A stretch of DNA of 64,000 nt from Glycomyces tritici (GCF_030403505.1 NZ_JAUEMJ010000006.1:255126-319125), one strand, 5' to 3'. Counted from the stretch's first letter, positions 24,674 to 34,388 are shown. Notes: generated by a model from the sequence alone, not told the origin. Numbers and translations: made by a program.

Positions 24674-25362
24674 TATGCGCCCGTTTCGATGTGGCGCTCG
24701 AGGCCGTCGAGGACGCGTTCGAGGCCGAACGAGAAGTAGTCCTCCATCGCGATGCCGGACGCGGTGCCGGGCGCGGCGATGTGCGCGAGGTTGGGGAAGC
24801 GGGCGCGCATTGCGGGGTCGGCGAGGAACTGGAAGTACTCGGTGCTGCCGTCGGTGCCGCTGATCTCGGGGCGGACCGCGCCGAGGATGAAGCAGTCGAC
24901 GGTGAGCACGGCGACGAGACCCAGTCCGGCGGGCATGCCGACGGCGGTGAGGCGGCCGATCACCGCATCGACCAGGGTCGCCTCGCCCGGGCCCATGGTC
25001 CGCTCGGCGGTGGCGACGCTCAGGGCCCAGGGGTGGGTGATGAAGAGTTTCCGCACGCCGTGCCCCCAGCCGCGCAGGATCTCGCGCCAGTGGTCGGCTT
25101 CGGGGAGCGGGTGGGGCCCGGCCATGAGGGAGTCGTACATCAGCAGGACGAGTTCGTCCTTGCCGGGAACGTGCCGGTAGAGGGACATGACGCCGCTGCC
25201 GAGCCGCTCGGCGAGGTGCTTCATCGAGACCTTCTGCAGCCCTTCGGCGTCGGCGATGGCGACGGCTTCGGCGACGATGCGCTCGCGGCTGAGGCCCGCG
25301 GGCCGTCCCCGGCCGGCGCGGGCCGACCCGCCCCAGAGCAGTTCGTAGTCGCCTGTGCCCAC
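24673..25362 (-). CDS. TetR family regulator with TetR_C_1-type ligand domain
   Basis: 229 residues from a GTG at 25362. A short basic linker precedes the HTH (RERIVAEAVAIADAEGLQKVSM, then RLGSGVMSLYRHVPGKDEL at residues ~48-66). The C-terminal domain is like that of the tetracycline repressor (TetR_C_1), common in actinobacterial drug-responsive regulators. A 38-bp palindrome lies between it and the divergent DUF2306 gene and is the obvious operator for both. Confidence 0.9.
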   Translation of the reverse strand: MGTGDYELLWGGSARAGRGRPAGLSRERIVAEAVAIADAEGLQKVSMKHLAERLGSGVMSLYRHVPGKDELVLLMYDSLMAGPHPLPEADHWREILRGWGHGVRKLFITHPWALSVATAERTMGPGEATLVDAVIGRLTAVGMPAGLGLVAVLTVDCFILGAVRPEISGTDGSTEYFQFLADPAMRARFPNLAHIAAPGTASGIAMEDYFSFGLERVLDGLERHIETGA

Positions 25363-25437
25363 TGGTGCGCCCCTTCCACTTTCGCCTCGTGCACCGCAGC
25401 CTACGTCGCGGCCGGATGTGGCGGCACTCGTCGGTCT

Positions 25438-25475
25438 TGCGTATGAGGTACGCTAATTAGCGTATCTCATACGCA
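25438..25475. promoter_or_regulatory. 38-bp palindromic TetR operator
   Basis: The arms read TGCGTATGAGGTACGCTAA and its complement, with one mismatch in 19 positions and no spacer, centred on AATT. The palindrome lies 31 bp before the DUF2306 ATG and 75 bp before the TetR start. Such length and symmetry would hold two TetR dimers. Confidence 0.8.
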
Positions 25476-25505
25476 TCGAACGGAACGCGTGATCGGAGTC
25501 CCCCC

Positions 25506-26279
25506 ATGGCCGAGCCGACCCTCCTCGCCGAAACACCCGAGGCCCCGGGAGCACCGCCCCCCAAGGCGCGACCGAAGTGGTACCGCCGCCCCTGGATCGT
25601 CCCGCTGTTCCTCATCGTGGGCCTGTTCGTGGCGGCGCGGCTGCCGAGCTACCTGACCTTCGACACCGGGGACTCGCTGGTCGAGCTCCAGCCGGACTTC
25701 CCCGAGGTCCACTACCTGATGCTCAGCGGGCACATCCTGTTCGGCTCGATCGCGATCATCACCTGCTCGATGCAGGTCTGGCCGTGGCTGCGCCAGCACC
25801 ACCCGAAGGTGCACCGGATCTCCGGGCGCCTCTACGTCTTCGCCGGGGTCGTGCCCTCCGGCGTGTTCGCGATCATCGTCTCCGTCATGTCCGTGATCGG
25901 CCCGGCCGGGAAGATCGGGAACCTCATCGGCGCGTCGCTGTGGTTCGGCTTCACCTTCGCCGGGTTCGTCGCGGCCCGGCGCCGGCGCTTCCAGGAGCAC
26001 CGCCGCTGGATGATCCGCAGCTTCGCGCTCTGCACCTCCATCGTGCTCAACCGGGTGTGGATGGTCCTGTTCATCGTGGCGCTCATGCCGTTCCTGGACG
26101 GGTACTACGGCGGCGACATGGACGCGCTCATCCGGGACGGGGCCATCGCCTCGATCTGGACGAGCTGGATCGTCAACCTCATGATCGCCCAGTGGTGGCT
26201 CGACCGAAAGCCGAAGCGCCCCCGGAAACCGGGCGCCGGGCGCACTGCGCCTGCCACCAAAGTCGCAGTCGGCGCCTGA
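25506..26279 (+). CDS. DUF2306 family membrane protein
   Basis: 257 residues with about six predicted membrane helices after a Pro-rich cytoplasmic N-terminus. The conserved His-rich loop (HYLMLSGHILFGS, then WLRQHHPKVHRISGRLYV) is the DUF2306 signature, and QEHRRWMIRSFAL follows. The His residues could bind haem or metal, but the function of the family is unknown. It is probably repressed by the divergent TetR and thus induced by a small molecule. A GC-rich hairpin closes the transcript. Confidence 0.85.
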   Translation: MAEPTLLAETPEAPGAPPPKARPKWYRRPWIVPLFLIVGLFVAARLPSYLTFDTGDSLVELQPDFPEVHYLMLSGHILFGSIAIITCSMQVWPWLRQHHPKVHRISGRLYVFAGVVPSGVFAIIVSVMSVIGPAGKIGNLIGASLWFGFTFAGFVAARRRRFQEHRRWMIRSFALCTSIVLNRVWMVLFIVALMPFLDGYYGGDMDALIRDGAIASIWTSWIVNLMIAQWWLDRKPKRPRKPGAGRTAPATKVAVGA

Positions 26280-26292
26280 GCCTGCGACTTTC

Positions 26293-26328
26293 GGGGCGGC
26301 CGGACCTGCACCCCCGGTCGCCCCGTTT
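26293..26328 (+). terminator. Terminator of the DUF2306 gene
   Basis: 11-bp stem with one wobble pair (GGGGCGGCCGG against CCGGTCGCCCC), 10-nt loop, followed by GTTTC. Confidence 0.75.
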
Positions 26329-26390
26329 CACCCTGAAAGTCCATGCCGGGGAAGGATTCTTTCGGGCCCGCGGCGCGCGAACCTGAGTAC

Positions 26391-27542
26391 ATGCACACCT
26401 CCACCGCGGCGGCCCCGGCCGTCGACACCGCACCGACCGCCAAGCGGCTGCCGCTGCTCGACGTGCTCCGCGGCGTCGCCATCGTCGGCACGCTCGGCAC
26501 CAACGTCTGGCTGTTCGCCTCCGCGCACGGCGAGGCCGGGCCGCTCCTGGGCTTCGGCATCACCAGCGGCGGTCTCCTCGGCGGGGCGCTCCAGTTCCTC
26601 GCCAACGGCAAGTTCCTGTCCATGCTCACGGTCCTCTTCGGGGTGGGGCTGGCCATCCAGTACCGCTCCGCGGAGAAGAAGGGCCGCCGCTGGCCCGGCC
26701 GCTACCACTGGCGGGCCCTGTTCCTCTTCGCCGAAGGCACCGTCCACTTCATCCTCCTGTTCGCGTGGGACGTCCTCATGGGCTACGCGGTCACCGCGAT
26801 CGTCGTCGCCTGGATGCTCAAGCGCTCCCAGCGGGCGCAGAACGCCGTGATGTGGAGCGCGCTCGGCCTGCACCTGGCCCTCACCGGCCTGCTCACCGCC
26901 GCAGTCACCGCCGGCAGCGGCTTCGAACCCCAGCCCGACGCCGAAGTGCAGGCGCTCTACGCCTCCGGCTCGTGGCTCGAGCAGGTCCAGTTCCGCCTCG
27001 ACAACGCCATCGCCTTCCGCATCGAACCGGTCATCACCTTCCCGCTGCTGGTGTTCCTGTTCATGCTGGGCGTCAAGCTCTTCCGCGCCGGCGCGTTCGG
27101 CGGGGACGCGACCGGCGGCCGCATCCGCCGCCGCCTCCTGGTGTGGGGCCTGGGGATCGGCGTGCCGCTGAACCTCGCCGTCATGGCCGGGCCGACCGAG
27201 CTGTTCTACCTCGAGCGGTACGTGGCCGCGCCCGTGGTCATGCTCGGCTACATCGGGCTCGTCGGCCTCATCGTCGAGAAGGCCCGGCGCGGCGTCGTCA
27301 TGGGCGCCTTCGAGAGCCTGGGCCGCACCGCGCTGAGCGGCTACATCCTGCAGAACCTGCTGGCCTCGGTGATCTGCTACGGCTGGGGCCTGGGCCTGGC
27401 CGCGCGGTTCGACTCGAACCCGTGGTTCGTGCTCGCGCTCTGGGCCTCCATCAGCGCGCTGCTGCTCATCGGATCGAGCCTGTGGCTGCGCCGCTTCAGC
27501 ACCGGCCCCGCCGAGATGCTCCAGAAAGCCGTACTCCGCTAG
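26391..27542 (+). CDS. DUF418 family membrane protein (acyltransferase-like)
   Basis: 383 residues with about ten membrane helices. The N-terminal RLPLLDVLRGVAIVGTLGTNV is the DUF1624/HGSNAT-like start and the C-terminus carries the DUF418 block (LGRTALSGYILQNLLASVI). It is a distant relative of the two DUF418 proteins at 57-60 kb but lacks their Ser/Gly-rich insert. The family may move acyl groups across the membrane; no substrate is known. The ATG at 26391 is chosen because upstream in-frame codons overlap the terminator of the DUF2306 gene. Confidence 0.85.
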   Translation: MHTSTAAAPAVDTAPTAKRLPLLDVLRGVAIVGTLGTNVWLFASAHGEAGPLLGFGITSGGLLGGALQFLANGKFLSMLTVLFGVGLAIQYRSAEKKGRRWPGRYHWRALFLFAEGTVHFILLFAWDVLMGYAVTAIVVAWMLKRSQRAQNAVMWSALGLHLALTGLLTAAVTAGSGFEPQPDAEVQALYASGSWLEQVQFRLDNAIAFRIEPVITFPLLVFLFMLGVKLFRAGAFGGDATGGRIRRRLLVWGLGIGVPLNLAVMAGPTELFYLERYVAAPVVMLGYIGLVGLIVEKARRGVVMGAFESLGRTALSGYILQNLLASVICYGWGLGLAARFDSNPWFVLALWASISALLLIGSSLWLRRFSTGPAEMLQKAVLR

Positions 27543-27553
27543 GAGACAGGAAC

Positions 27554-27589
27554 AGGTGGGGGCCGGTCGCACGCGACCGGCCCCCACCT
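27554..27589. terminator. Bidirectional terminator hairpin
   Basis: Perfect 17-bp arms (AGGTGGGGGCCGGTCGC and its complement) 2 bp apart, between the convergent DUF418 and tctA genes. Confidence 0.88.
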
Positions 27590-27599
27590 CCCCCTCCGA

Positions 27600-29108
27600 C
27601 TAGGCCGCGACGGCCTCGCGGCCCTTCATTGCCCGGCGGCGGGCCAGCGACACCAGCGGCCACAGGGCGATCACGGCCACCACCGCGTACACCGTCCACG
27701 CCACCGGGCCGCCGATCAGGCCCGAGAGGTCGCCGCCCGAGAGCTGCAGCGACATGCGCGCCTGCCGTTCGGCCATCGGGCCGAGGATCACGCCGACGAT
27801 CATCGGCAGCATCGGAATCCCGAAGCGCCGCATCGCGAGCCCCGCCAGACCGAGCGCGAGCAGGATGTACAGCTCGAACGCCTGGCCGCTCGTGGCGTAC
27901 GCGCCCATCGACGCGAAGAACAGGATGCCCGCGAACAGGTACGGCTTGGGGATGCGCAGCAGCTTCACCCACATCGGGATGAGCGGCATGTTGAGCACCA
28001 GCAGCATCGCGTTGCCCACGAAGAGCCCGGCGATGAGCGTCCACACCAGCGCCGACTCCTTCTCGAACAGGAGTGGCCCCGGCTGGATGCCGTAGGTCTG
28101 GAACGCCGCCAGCATGACCGCCGCCGTCGCGTTGCACGGCAGGCCGAGCGCGAGCATCGGCACGAGTGTTCCTGCGGCAGAGGCGTTGTTGGCGGCCTCC
28201 GGGCCCGCGACGCCCTCGATCGCGCCGTTCCCGAACTCGTCCTTGTGCTTGGAGAGCCTGCGTTCAGTTACATAGGACAGGAACGTGGGCACCTCGGCGC
28301 CGCCGGCGGGGACCGCGCCGAACGGGAAGCCCAGCGCCGAGCCGCGCAGCCACGGGCCCCACGAGCGCCGCCAGTCGCTGCGGCCCATCCAGACCCGGCC
28401 GACCGGCACGATCTCGTCCTTGCCGTTGCGGCGGCGCGCGGCCGTCCACAGTGCTTCACCGACCGCGAAGGCGCCGACGGCGACCACGACGATGTCGATG
28501 CCGTTCGCCAGCTCCGGGACGCCGTACGTCAGCCGCTGCTGGCCGGTCACCGCGTCGATCCCGATGGTGCCGATGACGAGGCCGAACAGGAGCGACGCGA
28601 AGCCGCGGATGCGTGAGGACCCCAGCACGGAGGCCGTGGCGATGAGCGCGAGCATCATGATCGCGAAGTACTCGGGCGCGCCGAGGCCGATCGCGAACTG
28701 CACGGTGATCGGCGTGACGAACACGAGCGCGACCGTGGCGATCGTGCCGGCCACGAACGAGCCGATGGCCGCCGTCGCCAGGGCCTGGCCGCCGCGCCCG
28801 TTCCGGGCCATCTTGTAGCCCTCGAGCACGGTGACCACCGAGGACGACTGGCCGGGCGTGTTCAGCAGGATCGCGGTGGTCGAGCCGCCGTACATGCCGC
28901 CGTAGAAGATCCCGCCGAACATGATGAACGCCTGGGTCGGCTCCATGCCGTACGTGATCGGCAGCAGCAGCGCGATAGCCATGGCCGTGCCGAGGCCCGG
29001 CAGCATCCCCACGGCCGTGCCGATGGTGACGCCGATGAGCGCGATGAGCAGGTTCCCCGGCGTCAGGATCGCGCCGAAGCCGTCGATGAGGGCGTTGAGG
29101 TTCTCCAT
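27600..29108 (-). CDS. tctA: Tripartite tricarboxylate transporter, large permease TctA
   Basis: 502 residues, the usual size, with about eleven helices. Family blocks include [25 protein letters not shown] near the N-terminus, [23 protein letters not shown] and [17 protein letters not shown]. With TctB and TctC upstream it forms a periplasmic-binding-protein-dependent secondary transporter for citrate or related carboxylates. Order tctC-tctB-tctA on the minus strand, divergent from a CitA/CitB-type two-component system that probably controls it. Confidence 0.95.
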   Translation of the reverse strand: MENLNALIDGFGAILTPGNLLIALIGVTIGTAVGMLPGLGTAMAIALLLPITYGMEPTQAFIMFGGIFYGGMYGGSTTAILLNTPGQSSSVVTVLEGYKMARNGRGGQALATAAIGSFVAGTIATVALVFVTPITVQFAIGLGAPEYFAIMMLALIATASVLGSSRIRGFASLLFGLVIGTIGIDAVTGQQRLTYGVPELANGIDIVVVAVGAFAVGEALWTAARRRNGKDEIVPVGRVWMGRSDWRRSWGPWLRGSALGFPFGAVPAGGAEVPTFLSYVTERRLSKHKDEFGNGAIEGVAGPEAANNASAAGTLVPMLALGLPCNATAAVMLAAFQTYGIQPGPLLFEKESALVWTLIAGLFVGNAMLLVLNMPLIPMWVKLLRIPKPYLFAGILFFASMGAYATSGQAFELYILLALGLAGLAMRRFGIPMLPMIVGVILGPMAERQARMSLQLSGGDLSGLIGGPVAWTVYAVVAVIALWPLVSLARRRAMKGREAVAA

Positions 29109-29117
29109 GCCCGCCCC

Positions 29118-29642
29118 CTACAGAATGCCCTGGAGCACGCCGGCCGGCAGGCCGAGGCCCAGGCCGATCGCGAACCCGTAGAACGTGGCCAGGCCGAGCG
29201 CGACGGCCGCGGCCAGCGTCAGGAAGTACCGGCGCGAGCCGAGCACGATCGCGCAGCCCCAGAACAGGAGCGACCCGGAGATCACCCAGCCGAGCCAGTC
29301 GATGAGCAGCGCGTTCGCGATGAACACGGCGCAGAGCAGGCCGATGGTCTTCCAGTCGTACCGCTCGCCCGCGTTCGCGCCCTCGTCCTCGCCGTGCCCG
29401 CCGCGCAGGGCGTCGAGCGCGTAGCAGACCGCGACGGCGACCAGCAGCACGCCGAGGATGATCGGCACCGGCTTCGGGCCGATCGGGTCGTTCGAGGCGG
29501 AGAACCCGCCCAGGCGCGAAGCGTCGACGACCACGAGCACGCCGAGGACGGCGAGGAACCCGCACACCCACAGCTGCGCGAGGTCGCGCTTCGGCGCGGA
29601 CGCCTCGGCCTCCTCGACCGCGGTTTCGCTGTCGACGGTCAT
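29118..29642 (-). CDS. tctB: Tripartite tricarboxylate transporter, small permease TctB
   Basis: 174 residues with four predicted helices after a ~25-residue acidic N-terminus; the DxxGFSASNDPIGPKPVPIILG region fits TctB. The ATG overlaps the tctC stop (ATGA). It precedes tctA by 9 bp. Sequence is weakly conserved, as in all TctB proteins, so position is the main evidence. Confidence 0.9.
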   Translation of the reverse strand: MTVDSETAVEEAEASAPKRDLAQLWVCGFLAVLGVLVVVDASRLGGFSASNDPIGPKPVPIILGVLLVAVAVCYALDALRGGHGEDEGANAGERYDWKTIGLLCAVFIANALLIDWLGWVISGSLLFWGCAIVLGSRRYFLTLAAAVALGLATFYGFAIGLGLGLPAGVLQGIL

Positions 29643-30637
29643 GCCAGGCCCAGTTCCTGGAGCGTCGCCGCCACCGTCGCGTCCTGCTCGGTGAGGAAGG
29701 CGCCGAAGTCGTCGCCGGTGACGAACGCGTCGATCCAGCCCTGCTTGTCGAGCTCCTCCTGCCAGGCCGCCGACTCGTGCACCGCGGTGAGCGCGTCGAT
29801 CCAGGACTGCCTGTCGGCGTCGCTGATGCCGGGCGGGGCCACCCAGCCGCGCCAGTTCGTGAACTCCAGGTCGATGCCGGACTCGACGAACGTCGGCGCG
29901 TCCGGGACGACGTCGACCCGCTCGGCGCCGGAGACCGCGAGGACCCGCAGCTGCCCGGCCTCGATCTGGTCGATGAACTCGCCCACGCCGCTCGCGCCGA
30001 AGCTGATCTTCTCGCCCAGCAGCGCCGGCAGGAGCTCCCCGCCGCCGTCGTACGAGACGTAGTTGACCTGCGCCGGGTCGATGCCCACGGCCTTCGCGAG
30101 CTGCATCGGCAGCAGGTGGTCGGGGCCGCCGGGGGAGGAGCCGCCGCCCGCGGTGACGCCCTTGAGGTCGGCCGACCAGGCCGCCACCAGGTCGTCGATG
30201 GTCTGGAACGGGGAGTTGACGGGCACGACGATGGCGCCGGACTCCTCGACGATCTTCGCGATCGGCGTCGTCCCGGTCAGCTTCGCCTCGGAGTTCTGGG
30301 TGTACGAGGCGCCCACGACGCCCAGGCCCATCTGCATGGCGAGCTCGCCGTTGCCCTCCTCGCCCACGACCCGCTGGAGGCCCACCGTGCCGCCCGCGCC
30401 CTCGAGGTTGAACACCTCGACGGCCTTGGCGATCTTCTCGTCCTCCATGATCCTGGCGATCGAGCGGGCGGTCGTGTCGTAGCCGCCGCCGGGGCTGTTG
30501 GGCACCATGATCCGCAGACCGGTGAGGGGTCCGCCTTCGCCGCCGCCGTCGTCGGCGGTCATGCCGCAGGCCGAAGCCGTGGCAGCGAGGGGGACGGCCG
30601 CCGCGGCGCTGAGGAAGGCCCTCCGGTGAAATTTCAT
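29639..30637 (-). CDS. tctC: Tripartite tricarboxylate transporter substrate-binding lipoprotein TctC
   Basis: 332 residues from the ATG at 30637. A signal peptide ends ATASAC (lipid-modified C24). The mature part is of the BUG/TctC family: IMVPNSPGGGYDTTARSIARIM, VFNLEGAGGTVGLQRV and SYDGGGELLPALLGEKISFGASG are its binding-cleft segments. It captures a carboxylate outside the membrane for TctAB. It heads the operon and faces the sensor kinase gene across 73 bp. Confidence 0.93.
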   Translation of the reverse strand: MKFHRRAFLSAAAAVPLAATASACGMTADDGGGEGGPLTGLRIMVPNSPGGGYDTTARSIARIMEDEKIAKAVEVFNLEGAGGTVGLQRVVGEEGNGELAMQMGLGVVGASYTQNSEAKLTGTTPIAKIVEESGAIVVPVNSPFQTIDDLVAAWSADLKGVTAGGGSSPGGPDHLLPMQLAKAVGIDPAQVNYVSYDGGGELLPALLGEKISFGASGVGEFIDQIEAGQLRVLAVSGAERVDVVPDAPTFVESGIDLEFTNWRGWVAPPGISDADRQSWIDALTAVHESAAWQEELDKQGWIDAFVTGDDFGAFLTEQDATVAATLQELGLA

Positions 30638-30710
30638 CGTCGTTGCTCTTTCATTTCGAGGGTGCTGTGAGAGACGATGGTCACCCCGACGCGGCCCCGG
30701 CGTCAGCCTT

Positions 30711-32396
30711 GTGTCCGTAACGATCATTGAGTTCATTGTGTTCAGGAAGCGCCCTACGCTCGCCGGTCAGCTGCTCGCCTCCCAGCTGACGGTGATCCTC
30801 CTCGTGCTCGCCGCCGTCGCGGGCGTCTCGCTCGCGCAGTCGCAGGCGGTGTTCGCGATCGAGCAGGGCCGCCGGGTCACGCAGCTCGCCGAGAGCCTCG
30901 CCGCCTCCGACCTGGTGCGCGGCCGACTCCCCGCGCCGGCGCCCGCGCAGACCCTCGCGCCGGAGATCCAGTCGAGCCAGGAGCGGTGGCTGGTGTCCTC
31001 CGTGACGATCGCCGACGCTGAAGGAGAAGTCGTCGCCTCCACGAACCCGCTGCTCATCGGCACCGTCCTGCCGCTGGGGCCGGGCGTGCTCGACGGGCGC
31101 GGCTGGCGGGGCGAGATCGAGATCGGCGGCCGCACCGAGCTCGTCGGCCAGGCCCCCGTGCTCGGCTACGCCGACGGTGACGGCGACGACGGCGACCCGA
31201 TCGTGCAGCTCGGCGTCGCCGTCGTCGGCCAGGAGGTGCCCTCCCCGGCCGCGCTGCTCGCCGGGGACAGCCCCGACCTGCTGCTCTACCTGGGGATCGC
31301 CTCGGCATTGGGCATCGCCGGGTCGTGGCTCCTGGCCCGGCGCATCAAGCGCCAGACGTTCGGCATGGAGCCGCGCGAGATCGCAGGGCTCGCCGAGCAC
31401 CGCGAAGCGATGCTCTACGGCATCGCCGAAGGGGTCGTGGCCCTCGACCCGCAGCACCGGATCACCCTCGTCAACGACGTGGCCCGCCGCCTCCTCGACC
31501 TGCCCGAGAGCGCCGTCGGCGCGCTCGTGGACGAACTCGGGCTGACCGCGCGCCTGCGGGACGTGCTCACCGGCGCCGCCGCGGGCGCCGACCAGGTCGT
31601 CCTCCAGGGCAACCGCGTGCTCGTCGTCAACCGGATGCCCGTCGCCAAGGACGGCCGGTCCCTCGGCTCGGTCGCCACCCTGCGCGACCGCACCGAGCTC
31701 GCCCAGCTCGAACGCGACCTCGGCTCGTTCCGGTCCACCGCCGAGGCCCTGCGCGCCCAGGCCCACGAGTTCGACAACAAGCTCCACACCATCTCCGGGC
31801 TCATCCAGATCGGCGAGCAGGACGAGGTCGTGGCCTACATCGACGCCCTCAACCGGCACCGCCAGTCCCTCGAACTGCACATCGCCGAACCCATCCGCGA
31901 CAAGGCGATCGCCGCGCTCCTCATGGCGAAGTCCGCGCAGGCGGCCGAGCGGCGGGTGCGGCTCGACATCGTCGCCGAGAGCGCGCTCGCGCCGCTCGAC
32001 CCCGAGGACTCCGCCGACGTCGGCACCGTCCTGGGCAACCTCGTCGACAACGCCGTCGAGGCCGCCGCCGGGCACGCCCGCGACGCGCCGCTGCCGCGCC
32101 GCAGCGACACGGACGCGTGGGTGGCTGTCGCCGTCAGCGAGCACGAAGGGGCCGTGCGCATCACGGTGCACGACTCCGGCCCCGGCGTCCCCCCCGAGAC
32201 CGCCGGGGAGGTCTTCGAGCACGGCTACACGACCAAAGCCGCAGCTGGGGAGCACGGCATCGGACTTGCGCTCACGAAGCTCGTGTGCGAGCATCACGGC
32301 GGTTCGGTGGCTCTGGAGCACACCGAGCAGGGCGCCCGCTTCACCGCGGTCCTGCCGCTCCTCCACGAACCCGCTCCGACCCCGTCCGCCCGGTGA
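30711..32396 (+). CDS. Sensor histidine kinase of the CitA/DcuS family
   Basis: 561 residues if started at the GTG at 30711; a GTG at 30738 (552 residues, beginning at FRKRPTLAGQ) is also plausible. Order: TM1 (about 20-43), extracytoplasmic sensor domain (45-185), TM2 (about 188-208), PAS (220-310), SPOB_a dimerisation box with HEFDNKLHTISGLIQIGE as the phosphoacceptor, HATPase with N-box NLVDNAVEAA and G-boxes. CitA/DcuS kinases sense external carboxylates. Adjacent tctCBA is the likely target. Confidence 0.92.
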   Translation: MSVTIIEFIVFRKRPTLAGQLLASQLTVILLVLAAVAGVSLAQSQAVFAIEQGRRVTQLAESLAASDLVRGRLPAPAPAQTLAPEIQSSQERWLVSSVTIADAEGEVVASTNPLLIGTVLPLGPGVLDGRGWRGEIEIGGRTELVGQAPVLGYADGDGDDGDPIVQLGVAVVGQEVPSPAALLAGDSPDLLLYLGIASALGIAGSWLLARRIKRQTFGMEPREIAGLAEHREAMLYGIAEGVVALDPQHRITLVNDVARRLLDLPESAVGALVDELGLTARLRDVLTGAAAGADQVVLQGNRVLVVNRMPVAKDGRSLGSVATLRDRTELAQLERDLGSFRSTAEALRAQAHEFDNKLHTISGLIQIGEQDEVVAYIDALNRHRQSLELHIAEPIRDKAIAALLMAKSAQAAERRVRLDIVAESALAPLDPEDSADVGTVLGNLVDNAVEAAAGHARDAPLPRRSDTDAWVAVAVSEHEGAVRITVHDSGPGVPPETAGEVFEHGYTTKAAAGEHGIGLALTKLVCEHHGGSVALEHTEQGARFTAVLPLLHEPAPTPSAR

Positions 32397-32406
32397 AGGG
32401 ACCGCC

Positions 32407-33096
32407 ATGATCGACGTGCTGGTCGTCGACGACGACTTCCGGCTGGTCAACATCCATCGCGGCTTCGTCGAGCGCACCCCCGGCTTCCGCGGCGTCGCCA
32501 GCGCCCGCACGGGCGAGGAGGCCCTCGCGGCGATCGGTGAGCACCGGCCCGACCTGGTGCTCCTGGACCTGTACCTGCCCGACGTGTTCGGGCTCGACCT
32601 GCTGCGGCGCATGCGCGCCGAGGGCCACGAGTGCGACGTCATGGTGATCTCGGCGGCCCGCGAGGCGGAGGCGGTGCGCGCGGCCGTGCGCCTGGGCGTC
32701 GTCTCCTACCTGCTCAAGCCCTTCAGCTACGACGACTTCGCCGAGCGCCTGGAGCAGTACGCGAACCGGCGGGCGGGGCTGGCCGCCGCGGCGGTGCACG
32801 ACCAGGCCGATGTCGACCGGGCGTTCGACCGGCCCGCGACGGGACCGATCGCGGTGCTGCCCAAGGGGTTCAGCAGTGAGACCGCGAAGCTCGTGGAAGG
32901 GGCGCTGCGCGAGGCGGCGAATTCGCTCTCGGCGGCCGAGTGCGCCGAGCGGATCGGGGTGTCGCGGGTGAGCGCCCGCCGCTACCTCGAGCAGCTGGCC
33001 GAGACCGGCCGGGCCGAGGTCGCGCTGAAGTACGCGGGGCGGGGCCGCCCGGAGCGCCGGTACCGCTGGCGCCGCGCGGACGGCCCGCAGGCCTAG
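32407..33096 (+). CDS. Response regulator of the CitB/DcuR family
   Basis: 229 residues from the ATG at 32407, 10 bp after the kinase stop, with GAAGGGA upstream. Receiver domain with acidic pocket VVDDD and phosphoacceptor D54 (LLDLYLPD), Lys in LLKPFSYDD. The C-terminal HTH (SAAECAERIGVSRVSARRYLEQL) is of the CitB type. It is expected to activate tctCBA when its kinase detects the substrate. Its stop codon abuts the stop of the convergent lipoprotein gene with no gap. Confidence 0.93.
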   Translation: MIDVLVVDDDFRLVNIHRGFVERTPGFRGVASARTGEEALAAIGEHRPDLVLLDLYLPDVFGLDLLRRMRAEGHECDVMVISAAREAEAVRAAVRLGVVSYLLKPFSYDDFAERLEQYANRRAGLAAAAVHDQADVDRAFDRPATGPIAVLPKGFSSETAKLVEGALREAANSLSAAECAERIGVSRVSARRYLEQLAETGRAEVALKYAGRGRPERRYRWRRADGPQA

Positions 33097-33639
33097 CTAG
33101 TTGTCGGTGGTGTTGGCGTCCCCGTTGGGGGCCACCAGGTACCAGATGTTCTGCACGCCTTGGCCTTCGGTTTCGCCCGGTTCGTCGTCCTCGGTGTAGT
33201 AGTAGAGCGGCCAGCCGTTGTAGGTGACCTGCACGGTGCCGTCGGTGCGTTCGACGGTGCCGATGAGCGAGGCGTCCACCGCACCGCCCGCGGCCACGTC
33301 GGGGGTGTCGGTGAGCAGCGGCGGCCAGGCGGTCGCGCACGTGTCGTAGCAGCTCGGCGTGTTGGGCGTGTCCTCAGTGAACAGGTAGAGCGCGAAGCCG
33401 TCGTTGTCGACGAGGAACTCGCCGTGGTCGTCGTCCGTGGCCGTGGCGAGCGAGGCCGCTCCCGCGGCGGTGGGCGCCTCCGAGGGCGAGGCCGACTCGG
33501 AGGCGTCGGCCGTGGTCGGGTCGGTGCCGTAGGGCGAGCTCGAGCCGCCGTCCGAGTCGCCGCACGCGGCGGCCCCGAGCAGGGCGAACGCGGCCGCCGC
33601 GACGGCGCATGCACGCTGGTGTCGTATCCATCTGGTCAT
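33097..33639 (-). CDS. COG4315-type lipoprotein with two secreted repeats
   Basis: 180 residues. Lipobox LGAAAC (C26), then a Ser/Ala/Glu-rich linker and two copies of the 'secreted repeat of unknown function': one with DGFALYLFTEDT followed by CYDTCATAWPPL, and one with NGWPLYYYTEDDEPGE. The CxxxC pair and aromatic-rich strands are typical. Function of the family is unknown; some members are linked to copper or haem stress. No operon partner. Confidence 0.88.
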   Translation of the reverse strand: MTRWIRHQRACAVAAAAFALLGAAACGDSDGGSSSPYGTDPTTADASESASPSEAPTAAGAASLATATDDDHGEFLVDNDGFALYLFTEDTPNTPSCYDTCATAWPPLLTDTPDVAAGGAVDASLIGTVERTDGTVQVTYNGWPLYYYTEDDEPGETEGQGVQNIWYLVAPNGDANTTDN

Positions 33640-33758
33640 GCGTGGAGCCTAGGCAGCGCGGTGCCCGGCCCGCTGGATTTCGGCCGCGCTGCTCACAGCG
33701 GATCCGCCCCCGGCAGATTCGGTTGCGGCCCAGGCGCGGGCGCACGCATCGTGGAGTC

Positions 33759-34388
33759 ATGAGTGAAAACGGGAAACCGCCGCTGTTCGACGAACGGGCC
33801 AGGCGCGAGCTGTACCAGCAGCGCGTGCTCGTCCTCGACGGCGCGCTGGACGACGACAACGGGACCCTGCTGGCCACGCAGATGCTCTCCCTCGCCATCG
33901 AGAACGCCAACGCCGACATCGCATTGTGGATCCACTCCCCGGGCGGGTCGGTGCCCTCGATGCTCGCGATCCGCGACGTCATGCGGCTCATCCCCTGTGA
34001 TGTGTCCACATTGGCGCTGGGGTTGGCGTGCAGCGCGGGGCAGTTCCTGCTCTCCTCGGGCACGAAGGGCAAGCGCCGGGCCCTGCCGCACGCGCGCGTC
34101 CTGATGCACCAGGGCTCGGCCGGGATCGCCGGCGCCGCCGTCGACATCGAACTGCAGGCCAACGACCTGCGCCACACCCGCGACACCGTGCTCGGCCTCA
34201 TCGCCGAGGACACGGGCCAGAGCGTCGAGCGGATCTTCGAGGACTCGCTCCACGACCGCTGGTACACCGCGCCCGAAGCGCTCGACTACGGCTTCATCGA
34301 CGCGATCGTGACCGAGTTCGACCAGATCGCCCCGCACACGCGCCGCGGCATCGGCCTCGGCATCAACCGCGAAGGAGCCTCCGCATGA
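33759..34388 (+). CDS. ATP-dependent Clp protease proteolytic subunit (active ClpP paralogue)
   Basis: 209 residues from the ATG at 33759. ClpP fold with oxyanion strand HSPGGS, nucleophile S92 (GLACSAGQ), H117 (VLMHQ) and D166 (LHDRWYT) all present. It lacks a long propeptide. It is coupled (ATGA) to a second clpP-like gene and faces an XRE regulator, an arrangement like the Streptomyces clpP3-clpP4/popR locus. It would form a mixed tetradecamer with the second subunit and work with a Clp ATPase encoded elsewhere. The main clpP1P2-clpX operon is not in the window. Confidence 0.92.
   Translation: MSENGKPPLFDERARRELYQQRVLVLDGALDDDNGTLLATQMLSLAIENANADIALWIHSPGGSVPSMLAIRDVMRLIPCDVSTLALGLACSAGQFLLSSGTKGKRRALPHARVLMHQGSAGIAGAAVDIELQANDLRHTRDTVLGLIAEDTGQSVERIFEDSLHDRWYTAPEALDYGFIDAIVTEFDQIAPHTRRGIGLGINREGASA

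Noticed and set aside
26318..26340. Second parS-like site (GTTTCACCCTGAAAG)
   Set aside because: Only a degenerate match; the central CACGTG is broken.
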